Below, piece by piece: positions 9,901 through 21,900 of a stretch of 25,510 nucleotides of DNA (positions within the stretch are counted from its first letter, which is position 1; the number at the start of each line of letters is the position of its first letter). The notes below the pieces were generated by a model, which saw only the letters and a program-made list of their open reading frames with translations, was not told the origin of the DNA and searched no databases. Source of the DNA: Choristocarpus tenellus KU-1152. Taxonomy: Eukaryota > Phaeophyceae. The stretch spans positions 1 to 25,510 of the forward strand of contig CAXNAD020000186.1 of NCBI GenBank assembly GCA_964200185.2, given 5' to 3'. A program made the position numbers and the translations under genes.

Positions 9901-12900
9901 AAAAGGGAGAGGGCATTTTATCAACATTTGGAGCTCTAACTGTACAGATTTGACACATTGCTCCATGACTTGCCTCTCTATCACTTCAAGGATTGGATAA
10001 TTCCACAATTTTACACCCTAGGAGGCAATGCTGCCGAGTAAAGTCGCCTACTCTTCACACCCTTCCCATCAGTCCACCCACCTCACCCTGGTACCGAAAT
10101 TTAGCATAAACTGAAGTTTCTGAGGTTGGACTAGTGAGAGAACAATAGGCACCTCAATTCATACTATGTAGTATACATACGTCACGTGCATATATACACA
10201 TAGGTCCACTGCAGTTGCTTCTTGTCCTATCTGCATAGCTACCATGTACAAACTATCAACAACTAGTGGGGAAAGACGCTGATTGGTTATCCAATGGTCT
10301 CTCTGAACCATCCCTAGGAATAAAATGGGAGCACACACACAAAGGTAACCTCACCATGCCACCATCTCCAAGTGCCAAAGGTCCCTCTCCCTGTATCACA
10401 AATGCAAGGCCATCTGCACCACGTGAACGGCAGGTAGTATGAACACCATCCATGATGTTACATCGGAGGGATGGCGAGCTCAGACGAAATGTGAAGGTAG
10501 TGTCGAATCCCTGTAGGTAAGAAGAGGGGGGATACAGGATTGGGAAGTTAGGCGAAGAGTCCCCAATCAAAGACGCATCATATGCTTCAAGACTTAGATG
10601 TTGCTTCCTTGCTGGTTCATGAGGTTTGCACGGAGTGTCATTTCAGCTTCAACACTTTCTTTTTAACAAGTTTCACTCAAGTACTAAGTGGCACACATTA
10701 ATCAATGCATTAATCAAGACATCACGCGCAGGAAGCCACAAGGAAAGAGACGTAGGGAGAGGGGGGGGGGGGGGATTGGAAGCCACTTTTCAGGGCATCA
10801 GCAACACCAAGTTTTGGCAACATTATTGCCTTCAATAGCTTCAGAAGCAAGAAGTGTTCTACAACTGCAGGTGAAGTTGGTCCTCTTCAGCAACAGTGGT
10901 GTGATACTATTTCATTTTGTGTTCCTTGCTCCACAACAAGAGCCTGCCCAATACACACAAGTGTCTCAGTACAGACATTATCACAATAATTCGACAATTC
11001 GATTTGCCCTCACCTAACGCCCTGCTCTTCTTGCCAACCATTGTCCTTTCCCCATTACCATCTGCCCTGAGCTGCCTGCCAACATTACCGCCTCCACTTA
11101 TCCAAACCCCTTATGTCTCCTCACCTCTCCAACAGTCATTGGCCGTGGATACCAAGCTGCCCCAGTCGAAAATGGGCGATTGGAGGTCAGACGAAGAGCT
11201 GGTCCGCAAGAGTGTGCCACCTGAACCCCCCATTGAGAGAGGTCAGTGTGAGAGACCACAATAGCAGAGGATGGGAAGCTGCCCTCCTGAGGAGGGCCGC
11301 TCCTGGGGGGGTTGAGGTCACTCCTTAGCCTTTCCAGTCCCGCTTCCTGAGCAATCAGACAGGCAGGGGAAGAGAACATCAGGGAACAAAGGAGTTAAAG
11401 TATCTTAGAGGGTGCGAATTTTTCCCTGTTTGTCCATTCGGGCTTGGCTTCCCACAGGTTTTGTATGAGATTTCCTACTTTGAAATGTTTCAGAGTAGGT
11501 AAAAGGTATAATTAAGAAAAGGTGTGTCCGAAAGAAGGATATTGACACTTCGTAACAAACATGATAGGCAAAATTTACTCGAAAATCGAACAATTGGATT
11601 TTGGCCTCCAAACAAATGCACCTCTACCTTCTAAGATACTTTGACTCAAAGACAACGGAAAAGAGGATCTTTTGAAGGAGAGGGGAGATGAAGTGGGTGG
11701 TAAAGGACTAGCGAGGGATCAGACATACCAGATGCTTTTGATACGATTGACCCAGTGTTAAGCATATTAGTTGGGAAAAAATCTATAATGTGCCAATAGG
11801 AATGGGTGTAAGAGCACATAATTCACCTTCTTCGCTTTCAAATCGCACTCAAGCGCGAAAAACTATGCCTCCTACACTCCTATCAGATGCAGTATGATTA
11901 CGAACATTTCTGTATCCTTGGGATAAGATTCAGTGAACTCTTCCCAAGTATTGACATAGATCCATCCCTCTCATTCCAGCTAACAAGATTCCCCACCACA
12001 GAGGCCAGGTGATTTAGAAAAAATTATTATTGGGAGGCATAGGTCCAAATCCAAGTTTGAATCATGCTATCATGTAGTACAACTCAAATTTTTGCCTCTT
12101 CTTTACAGTATGAGGTGAAAAAGACAAACACTGTCCGTCCCTTTGATGAACAGGGGCACACTGATATGAAGCACCTGCTGCACTCCTCATTTGCAGTGCC
12201 CCAGATCTGATGGTAGATAAAGCAGTGGAAGTGTGTTTTGCAACAGGGCTCCATCGCCACTACAGTCATGGTCCTCCTATCTACTTACTCCCTTCAGGCC
12301 GTCATTGGAAATTTGGCATCTCCCCATTCACTAATCACGTTTTGACTTGACATACGGATCAGCTACTACTACTAAACCATCCCACCACATACAATGTACT
12401 GCATTATAAATCCCCAAAGGGCCTACCCCAGCCATAATTGGTGAAAGCAGTAACAGTCACAGCTTATCGTTGCACAACACTCGGGAGCTCCTAGAATACA
12501 CTTTTGAGCAAATACACCATCCACTGCATGTTGATTGGCTATCAAGACGAGCCTGTGTTGCACGTGTTTAGTATACCTTTCCCGGGGTGGCAAGGGCTGC
12601 ACAAGCAAATGGGGAACCGTGCCCCCCCTCCCCGCAAACATATGTATCCCCTTCATCAGATGGACTGAAACCATCACAGCAGGCTGCTGATCGATTGCAG
12701 TTTTCCACCTGCGAAAGGGATGCATGGGAAATATGTTGATGGAGAGAGGAAGTCAGAGGTGGGTGGTACCAAGTAGTGCATTGGACCTGACAAAAGCTCT
12801 CCACTTGATGTAGTAGTGTAGGCAACTTGAAAACATCCCTTTTGAGAAAGTGAACATGCAAAAGTGATTCTTCTTCACCTAGAGTGGTATGGAACTCAGC

Positions 12901-15900
12901 AAAGAGCCATCGGCCAGTGCAAAATGAAACCTTTCCATCTAAAACAATGAAATCTTCACCTAAGTGCCCGATGTGGGCAGTGAGGCTCAGCAAGTGCAAG
13001 GCTATTTTCTGTGTAATACCTCCTATTCAGCCATATCAGTTGTTGGATCTATCACCCAACAGTGAAATGGGAAAGTTGCATACCCCCTCCTCAATATACT
13101 GAAGTATTTGCTCCAACCGTGAGAGGGACTGATATAACACTCTAAGCCGGGTTTGGTAGTACAAGCACATACTTCAGCAGTGATTACCTGCGCTGATCCC
13201 ACCAACTGAATCCCATAGTGACCCTCTCCAGCCCACTGCCCTCGTGGGCCAAGAGTTGCCCGAGAGTCTGAAGCTGAGTGGTTCAACGTGCTGTTGGCAT
13301 TGAACCTATTGAGCCATGAAAGGCCATGGATGGATAGGGTGTCATTTCTATCCTTTTTTGTACATTGCACATCACGCAAGAAACATTCAACCCAGAAACA
13401 GCATGTGCTCTATGTGCTATACATGAGGGCCAACGAAGTACTTGTGTCTCATTTGTTTGCTTCATTCTTGAACCAGACAGTTCCACAATTGAACTTGAGT
13501 CATATACATATTCTTGAGGGACTGGACAGTAACTTTTGATAACGAGCCAAAGTATCTTAGAGGGTAGAGCCGCGTCCATTTGGAGGTCGAAAACCAATGT
13601 TGCGATTTTGATGTAATTTTGGTATCGTGTTGGTTAGGAAGGGTCAATATCCATGTTCTGGACACACCTTTTCAGAACGTACATGTTTTACCTACTCCGA
13701 AACATTTTGGGGTAGGAAAATATCATAAAAAAACTCCATGGGAAGCTAAGCCCCAATGGACAAACAGGGCAAAACTCGTACCCTCTAAGATACTTTCACT
13801 CAACATCTGGCTCGAAGTATCTGGGGGGGGTGGCGGCTGTCCATTTGGGATCAATTTTTTCATGTCGCAATTTTTGGGTGATTTGGCTGTATACGTCGGA
13901 TGGATAATGTAAGTGCACTTTTCCTGGTTTTGGCCCAAATGGAAACCCTGGTGTAGACCCCCCTCCCCCCCCCAGATACTTTGGGTCTCTTGTCTCAAAT
14001 GTTTCACACATGTACCACACAAACATACCTATCGAACACCAGGTCTGCCTGTAGGGTTGTAGTAACGTTGGTCGGCAGACTAAACGGACTAACCACACCA
14101 CCTTCCAATTGTTCACGCCTTCCATACAAATCTACCTGCGTAAGCAGGGGGGTTCCATTTGCCACGGGTTGATGGCACTTGCTGTTATGCCCTGGGAAAC
14201 ACACACACACATAACAAGGAAAAAAGATACACGTGCCTCGTCCTCTAGGTGTTGGTGAGATGAACAAACAAACAATGCCATATCTTAAAAGTAAATCAAT
14301 CAACGAATCACCCTGCAACTATCGCCTAGTGGATTAATGACACTGCTGCCATTCTGTTGTACTACTGTGAAATCCACCACACATGTGTACACACACACAC
14401 ACACACATACACATGCAAACACATACAATACACATCTCTGCACTTCCCTTCGCCAGTTGCTCCTCAATCTTAACCCTAGACCTAATCCTAACCTGTACTA
14501 TGCTTCCAACAACTATCATTCCATCTGGTGACGGCTAACCTGTTCCCAACGCTGGTCAGATTGGTTTTCTGCCATGGCCCGTACCCAGAAGATATAACCA
14601 AGACCTGGTGTGAGACCGCGCACTGTAGTTGTAGTGATGTTCCCTACTGTTGACTGTTGGCGGCAAAATATGATGAGTTCGAGGGATATTGATTCATCGT
14701 GAATGGGGAAGGGGGTATATAACAAGGGGGAATAGAATGTTACACAGCACAGCAGTGTCTAGATTATGCTCATGTGTTACTAGTTTTCGAAAAACCTTAG
14801 TGTGAAGTAAATAGGGACTGAATGGGAACACAATAGTGCTCATTGCAGCCAAGCTATTGCTTGCAATACTTTAGCCATGCCAAAAATATAAACTGCTACG
14901 AAATCACAACAGCAACAAACTAAAAATAACAATAAAAAAGCATGAATAGAAGAAAAAAGCCTTTTTGAGCTATATGGGGCTACAGTATAAAGAGCACTGT
15001 TTTCCGCAACACACTAGCCAAAAATGTCATGTATACATTGCATTGACTTTAGAAGATGACACCTCACATATCCCTTCCATGTCGGACAGTGTTTTCAAGT
15101 GCTAGATTCATACAAGTGAAGTTGTGCAAAACCGACCTAATGGTGCCGTGAGATTTAATTTAGCTAATACTTTGAGCAATGTAGAAAGTGGGAAATGTGG
15201 GATCAAGTATCAAGTATGGGTCAAGCAGTCGCAGAGAGGTGCTTGCATTGTTGCCAAACCATTACTGTGTGATTACGTTGTGATAACTCTAGAAAAAGTT
15301 AGCCCTTTCCTTTCCTCAGCATAAAAGAACAAATCAACGGCACAACTAAAGAGGTGTTGAGTGTGGGTGCGATCTTGTATACTTTGAAGGATCATTTGAT
15401 GCCAATGTTGTCTATGGTGGAGTACTCTGGTCGTTTGGGGAGTGTGAGCAAAGGGAATCGTCTTTGGGAGCATTCCCCTTGATTTCAATGTCGGATTAAG
15501 GCTCTTTGAAATGCCTGTCTAGCAGATTCGTCTGGTGGCCCAGGGGAGAACATTTGCTTTACTGTACACCATTATCTTTCTTTGACAAAGAGAGTGAGTC
15601 AAAACATCTAAGAGGGTAGGAGTTTTGCCCTGTTTGTCCGTTCATGCTTGGCTTCCCACCAGTTTTTATACCCTTTTTCGGTTTTATGTGTAAATATTTT
15701 GTATTTCGGAGTAGGTAAAAAGTATAGGACTATGAAAGTTGTGTCCGGAGCAAGGATATTGACACTTGCTACCAAACATTATAGCCAAAATTACATCAAA
15801 ATTGTAACAATGGATTCATTACCCTGAACAGATGTGGTCCTACACTCTTAAATGCTTTGGGTCAGTATGGATTATTCAGCCAAGTGTTCATTTCATAAGC

Positions 15901-18900
15901 GGATGAAATACTATGCCAAGTACATGTGCCATGACTATGCCACACCAATCTTGCACGATGACCAGACAGCACTACAAGGAAATTTAATTACAAGGGAGAG
16001 AAATTGGTAATGGGGAGAGGGGAGGGCATCCATCTCAACAACAACTCCACACACAAGTCGATTTTTATCAAAAACATAAATTCTGAGAATCGACAAAGAT
16101 CAAAATCCGTGGACCAATATAAGTGCAAGTACATGTAGTCTACAGTCATACTTGTAGTGTGTTATCAAGTCTGCTCGCATCAGCAACAACATGAATGTTC
16201 CATCCTCATCCCACCGAAGCATTAGACCCAAAGTATCTGGGGGGGGAAGGGTCTACACCGGGGTATCCGTTTGGACCATAACCAGGAAAAGTGCTCTTAC
16301 ATTATCCATCCGATGCATGCAACCAAATCACACAAAAATGGTGACAAGAGAAAATTGACCCCAAATGTGTTTATGGACAGTTGCCACACACCCCCAGATA
16401 CTTTAAGCCATCAAATGATCAACATACTTCCAGGAGACGAAACCTCAAGTTGCACCCACGTACGCCCACTTACACCTGTCATGCCCATACCCAGGAGCTC
16501 AAATGCTGTTTCTTCCTTGTGGCGGAGTCATTTTTTTTTCTTGAGTTTCAGAGCACATCTGCACACATACACACACACACAAACAAAATATACAACACAT
16601 AATAATAACCACATACAGTCCTCTGTAGTTGCCAATAGATACTCACCATCTCCTTGGCCATGATTTCGCCAACCATTGTATTGTTCCCTTCTGAAGGACT
16701 TTCTGTATTGTTGGAAATAACTGACAGCCACCCAACCTATCTTTGCCGGGCAGTCCGGGAGAGAGGAATGGAATAGTCCTCATAAGTTGACTGCGGAGTA
16801 CCTGGCCTTTGCAATGTCATGGAGCATCATCTACTATACAAATCTTGTAGACACACAGGGGGTTGATAGGGGTCGACAAGATCATACTTTTAAGAGCCAC
16901 CTAAATGGCTAATTTCCTGTTATTCTATGTTGGCAGGGATACCAACAATGTCGGTTTGTTAGTAGTTCTTGTCAGCAAGTTGTGTTTAGTTGTGTATTGA
17001 ATTATCGATGCAAATGTGAAACCAATACCCTCAAGTTCTGTTCTGCTACTTAGTGTGTTGGGGATAATAATGTAGACGAAACTTGCACTATCCAGCAGGA
17101 CAAGATATTACTCACCAAACAAGTATTACAGCATCAACCTGCATGTTCTTTTGACTTTGTAGCAACCAAGCGGTGACAATGCTTAGGCTGTGTGCATTAT
17201 GGTAATTTAGTGTATTCAGGAGCATTAGGTTGATTCAAGGTTGTTGAAAATCACAATGCAAGCTAGCATAATATGACTCACAGAGTATTGTTACAAACAG
17301 GATTGAATATGTGGGTGGGCTTTTGTTGCTGGTATAATTGCATGCATAAGAATAGAGACACATCTATCAGGGTCCATTACCCCACTTCATGCAATTATTA
17401 GGAAAACTCTGTTCTTGTGAAGTGTGCCGTACATGAATAGATCAATAAATCTAACTGACCTGGTAACCAGTGATTGCCATTGCCTCCCAATAATCCTCCG
17501 GTGGCTCCCAGCTCACGTCAATGGACCCAGCTGCAATGTTTGAAACGTTGGGCCGGGTTGGCTGTGGAGGAGGCACCTACCAGTTTCCAGTTCCATGTGT
17601 GCGTAAAATGTGACAGGGGGTGCTTGTCTATCTTTGTGCGTATTTGGGGTCATTTTTGTTCATTCTTTCACATTTCTATGTCTGGAACAGCATTGCTTAG
17701 GATATGTGGTGTTGCAGCCACTGCAAACTCTGATGGGTTGATAGGATAGGGGGCAACCAGGATCCTCTCTGTCAGTTTCAGAGCGTACCTGCACAGGGTT
17801 GATTCATCACCCCAAAAGAAACCCAAGTTATTCTTGGCACACCTGTGCTCTCACAATATATATATATCTCTGTACGGACACATAGAGTGACAGCTCAAAT
17901 TCAATACGCGGTGTTGAAATTCTATATTGGTCCATCTGTTATTTTCTCAGGTGATCTATCTATACACAGCAAAAGCAAGACCCCCCTCCAAAAAGTGACA
18001 ATCTCATCCCAGGATATACCTGATAGGACAGGTAGGTCACAGAGTGCTGCAGCCCCAGCATTGTCCCACTAGACACCCTGACTTCAACGACACCGCCTGT
18101 CCCAAAAGGTGCTCGTTTCTCAACCCCACCAAGTCGACCAACAAACATGGCGGGAGGGAGTTGGCATGTAAGCTCTGTCTCTTCGCGCCCTGGAACATGT
18201 TGCACATCTAAGCATGGCACTCCACCCACATCAACCTTGTCAACAAGGCCATTATAGTCAGTGCCACCAGGGAAGAGGTGAGAATTGGTAACAAAAGTGT
18301 TGTGTGAGAGTGAGTGCGCTTGTTACACACCATTTCGTCACAAACAGAGTTGTACCTATGAACGGATTAGATTTGATGTAATGCACAAGATCTAAGTAGT
18401 CGGCAACTCTCTTCAAGTTTTGAAGTATCATGTTTTACCTTCACAGTGTATGAGAACATAGTCAACAAACCGAGCTAGATGCAGTGCACATCCTGACAAC
18501 CTGAATATATATAGGTTAAGTTGATACTGCTTCATAGCATCCTAGAGGGTGGGGCGGGGGGTGTTTACGAGAGGCCATCTATTTGGGCTTTGATGGGGCG
18601 TCGTAACATATCCCCGATTGATGCCCCTTTTGCAAGTGATATTCCTATATATTTGGTCCAGGCAGGGGGGTGGAAAAAAACGGCTTGTCCAGTTGAAGAA
18701 AATTGTCCTCAAATTTGACACGTGCACTCAAATGACAAGGAAATCACTGCAGGGTTACAAATACTCCAAATGGACAGCTTACCCTTCCTGTTAGGTTACT
18801 ACATGTCTACTCGAGAAAAGTGAAAAGTGATGCCTGGATCAACAATCGAAATGAGTCAAAGTAGACAAGATGTACCCAGAGTTACATTTTAAGGATACTG

Positions 18901-21900
18901 ACAAATAATGTGCAAAATCACAGTCTTTTCTGCAAATGCATATAGGAAACCTTCTGAATTGTATTGAAAGTTTTCAAACAAGAGAGAAACCAACGCTCTC
19001 AAGACAAACTTAACAGTCCATCCATAGGAACATGGTTGAATTGCAAAATATTGAAAAATGACTTAACAATTGCAAAACGGCCAAAAGCTGGGTACCTCTC
19101 ATATACTTTGGCTCAATACTCTACATGCTCAAGTACTCGAATATACTTGATATAATAGTGTTACTCTCCTGAACTGTGACCATACATTGACCTCTTGCCC
19201 CCCCTGCCCCATCACTTCACTACAGTACACCATAGAAGTGTCATTCCTTGTGCGGAATTGCAAGCAGGACTACTAGTCAGCAGACAATTCTGGTCATTGT
19301 GTTGATAAAGTCAATCAACATCAACATATCAATAAGCCAATCACATTATTCTTTTCTTATTAAGGACGAAGTTGGACCCTGATGATGCAATGGAGGAATA
19401 TATTTTGAAAACATTTGACACTGAAACAGAGCCGATTGACTATGCCAAGGAGCGCTACAATCAAGGCCAAACACGGTGAGCGATATATGGTGCATCTCCC
19501 CTAACACTGAGAAATGCCATTGTGAGCAAGGGAGCCAGTGCAACGTACGAACTTTTACTCTCTCTCTCTCTGTGTTCCAGGTCGTGCAGTGTTTGGTGGG
19601 TGGGATGACCAACTTACGTATGCCTGGTCTGTTCCAAATGCTGCTCCTCCCACTGAGATGAGCTGACCACCATTCCTCAAGCAGTTATGTGATGTGTAGT
19701 ATGGCATACCCTATCATGCCCCAGTTGGTTGAGAGTTAGGGGTGGTAGAGGGAATCAAAGTTAGGGGTACAACTGTTATCATTAGACAAGGAGTGCATTC
19801 AAGCAAAATAAAGCTAGGGTGGAGATGCATTAACAGAGTGGAACGCCTTAAGTGAGCTGTGGAAGGTAATGTCTTGGAACAGGTGAATAAAGAATCATCC
19901 TATCTTAGAGGGAGATCTATTTCAGTTATTTAGGACTTCATAGACGTACCGCCCGGCACCTTTCTCATTCCTGAAATGCAGCTAAAGTCCCTTGGGAAGT
20001 TATGACTGTAGAAGAGAAGATGAATGCGTTGTCCACATATTAAGAGCAAAATTGCCCTCCACAGTGCTAGAACCGCATGTACCAGAGAGCAGACACAGAG
20101 ACGTAAATTCTAATTGACATCACCATCACCCCTCAAGATAGGATAGATAAAAAATCAAAATTATGTAGGTCCTGAGTTGAGTGGTAAATCTTCTCAACAC
20201 CTAAAGAGCATGTTTTGTTCTGAGGGGCTGTTGTGCCTTCACTTGATTCAATGCAGGGAAGACAACTTGGAGAGCTGCACCTCAAGAGCAAACTTACTTC
20301 TGGGTGCGGAGGAGGTGATCAGGAGGACACAAGGTGATGGGATCTATTCAACTGTGAGACTCATGAGTGAAAGTATCTTAGAGGGTATGAGTTTTGCCCT
20401 GTTTGTTCGTTTGTGTCTTGGCTTCCCACGGGGTTTTCTATGATATTTTCCTACTCCGAAACATTTCGGAGTAAGTAAAATGTATACATTATGAAAATGT
20501 GTGTCCGGAACAAGGATATTGACACTTCCTAACAAACACGATAGTCAAAATTACATCAAAATCGGAACATTGGATTTTGACCCCCAAACGGACGCATCTC
20601 TACCCTAACCCTAAGATACTTTGACTCTCGTTGGGAGTGTGAAGACATCGTGGGCTGAGTTGGGGATCTTGGTAATGCCACTACAAATTCCCTCTCCTGA
20701 ACTTCAACACGAACAGCATTTTTTTTTGTAGTTTGTTCAAAAAAAAAAAATGTTTTGTTTTTATTTTCAACAGCCCATTATCGGGGCAGGAAAATACATA
20801 AATACATTAATATACATCAGAGGTTGTGGACTTCAATTAGTGACCGAAGTCTCCTTTGGGACACTGACACTGGTTGAGAGCGCTATTATAGCACAGGGAT
20901 CACTCCTGGCATCTGTATGTGGCTTCTTCGCAATGGAAGGGTGACTATTGCTGAGGTGTAGGGTTAGGGCTAGGTCCCGAAACGTGGGAAATACTGTATG
21001 ACGTAAAGAGATAAACACGAGAACCTCCTTTTTCTAGAAGCTGTGTGGTCAGTGTCGCAGTTCACAACACAGTGTGAAATCTGGTTCATAGTTATTGCAC
21101 GCAAGACGATCTTAGATCTTTGATCTTAGATCCTTGATCTTATCCGGTAAGACAGGAGATCTGTTAAAGAGAACAAGTGTCAGTCACCTACAGAGTACCC
21201 GGTACTAGTAATTTGAAGCTAATTTGAAGCACCAAGAGCTGGACTAAAGACTAGTACGTCGAAGGACCAATAAGAACTACTTAGAATAGGACAAGCACAG
21301 TCACCGGTATCGTGACAACTAGTCCACAGTGTCAGGCTCAAAGTATCTGGGAGGGGGTGGCGGCTGTCCATTTGGGGTCAATTTTTTCATGTCACGATTT
21401 TTGGNNNNNNNNNNCACTTTTCCTGATTTTGGTCCAAATGGACACCCTAGTGTAGACCCCCCCCCCCTCCAAGATACTTTGGGTCGTCATCAACACCCAT
21501 ACCAATATATACAACCCTAAACCTAGAGTCAAAGCATTGAAGAGGGTAGGGTCACATTCGTTGGGGGTCATAAATCCAATGTTGCGATTTTGATGAATTT
21601 TGGCTATTGTGTTTGTTAGGAAGTGTCAATATCCTTGCTACGGACACACCTTATAATAACATATATGTACATTTTAACTAGTACTGTGTTCACACAAAAA
21701 ATCGAAAAGGGGGCATTAAAAAACCCTGGGAAGTCAAGCCCCAAATGGACAAGCAGGGCAAAAAATCCTACCCTTCTAAATGCTTTGGGTCCTAACCATA
21801 CCCACTACTACTATGCACCAATACAGATCCTGCACAGAACATGACCGACTCTAGTGAGTCAAACATAATCAAGAGGTACCCAGGGCTGCATTTCAAGGAT

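Noticed and set aside
12709-12999. Open frame upstream of exon 11 on the minus strand
   Set aside because: It is the intron sequence in front of the CATCCCTTTCGCAG acceptor; the joined gene fits exon 10 directly to exon 11 in phase, and this stretch resembles no domain.
13580-14125. Open frames of about 100 codons on both strands
   Set aside because: They lie within the B and A elements at 13,544-13,987; the same translated words (for example VHLGQNQEKCTYIIHP) recur at every A copy, so they are repeat translations.
14334-14531. Cys/Val and Thr/His-rich open frames on both strands
   Set aside because: They are translations of the CA microsatellite.
20600-20616. Telomere-like TACCCTAACCCTAAG
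   Set aside because: It is a small duplication inside the right terminus of a B element (other copies read TACCCTCTAAG), not a telomeric array.
20775-20943. Plus-strand open frame after a TTTTCAACAG acceptor-like site
   Set aside because: No recognisable protein, no donor or partner exon, and it follows long A/T homopolymers; weak evidence only.
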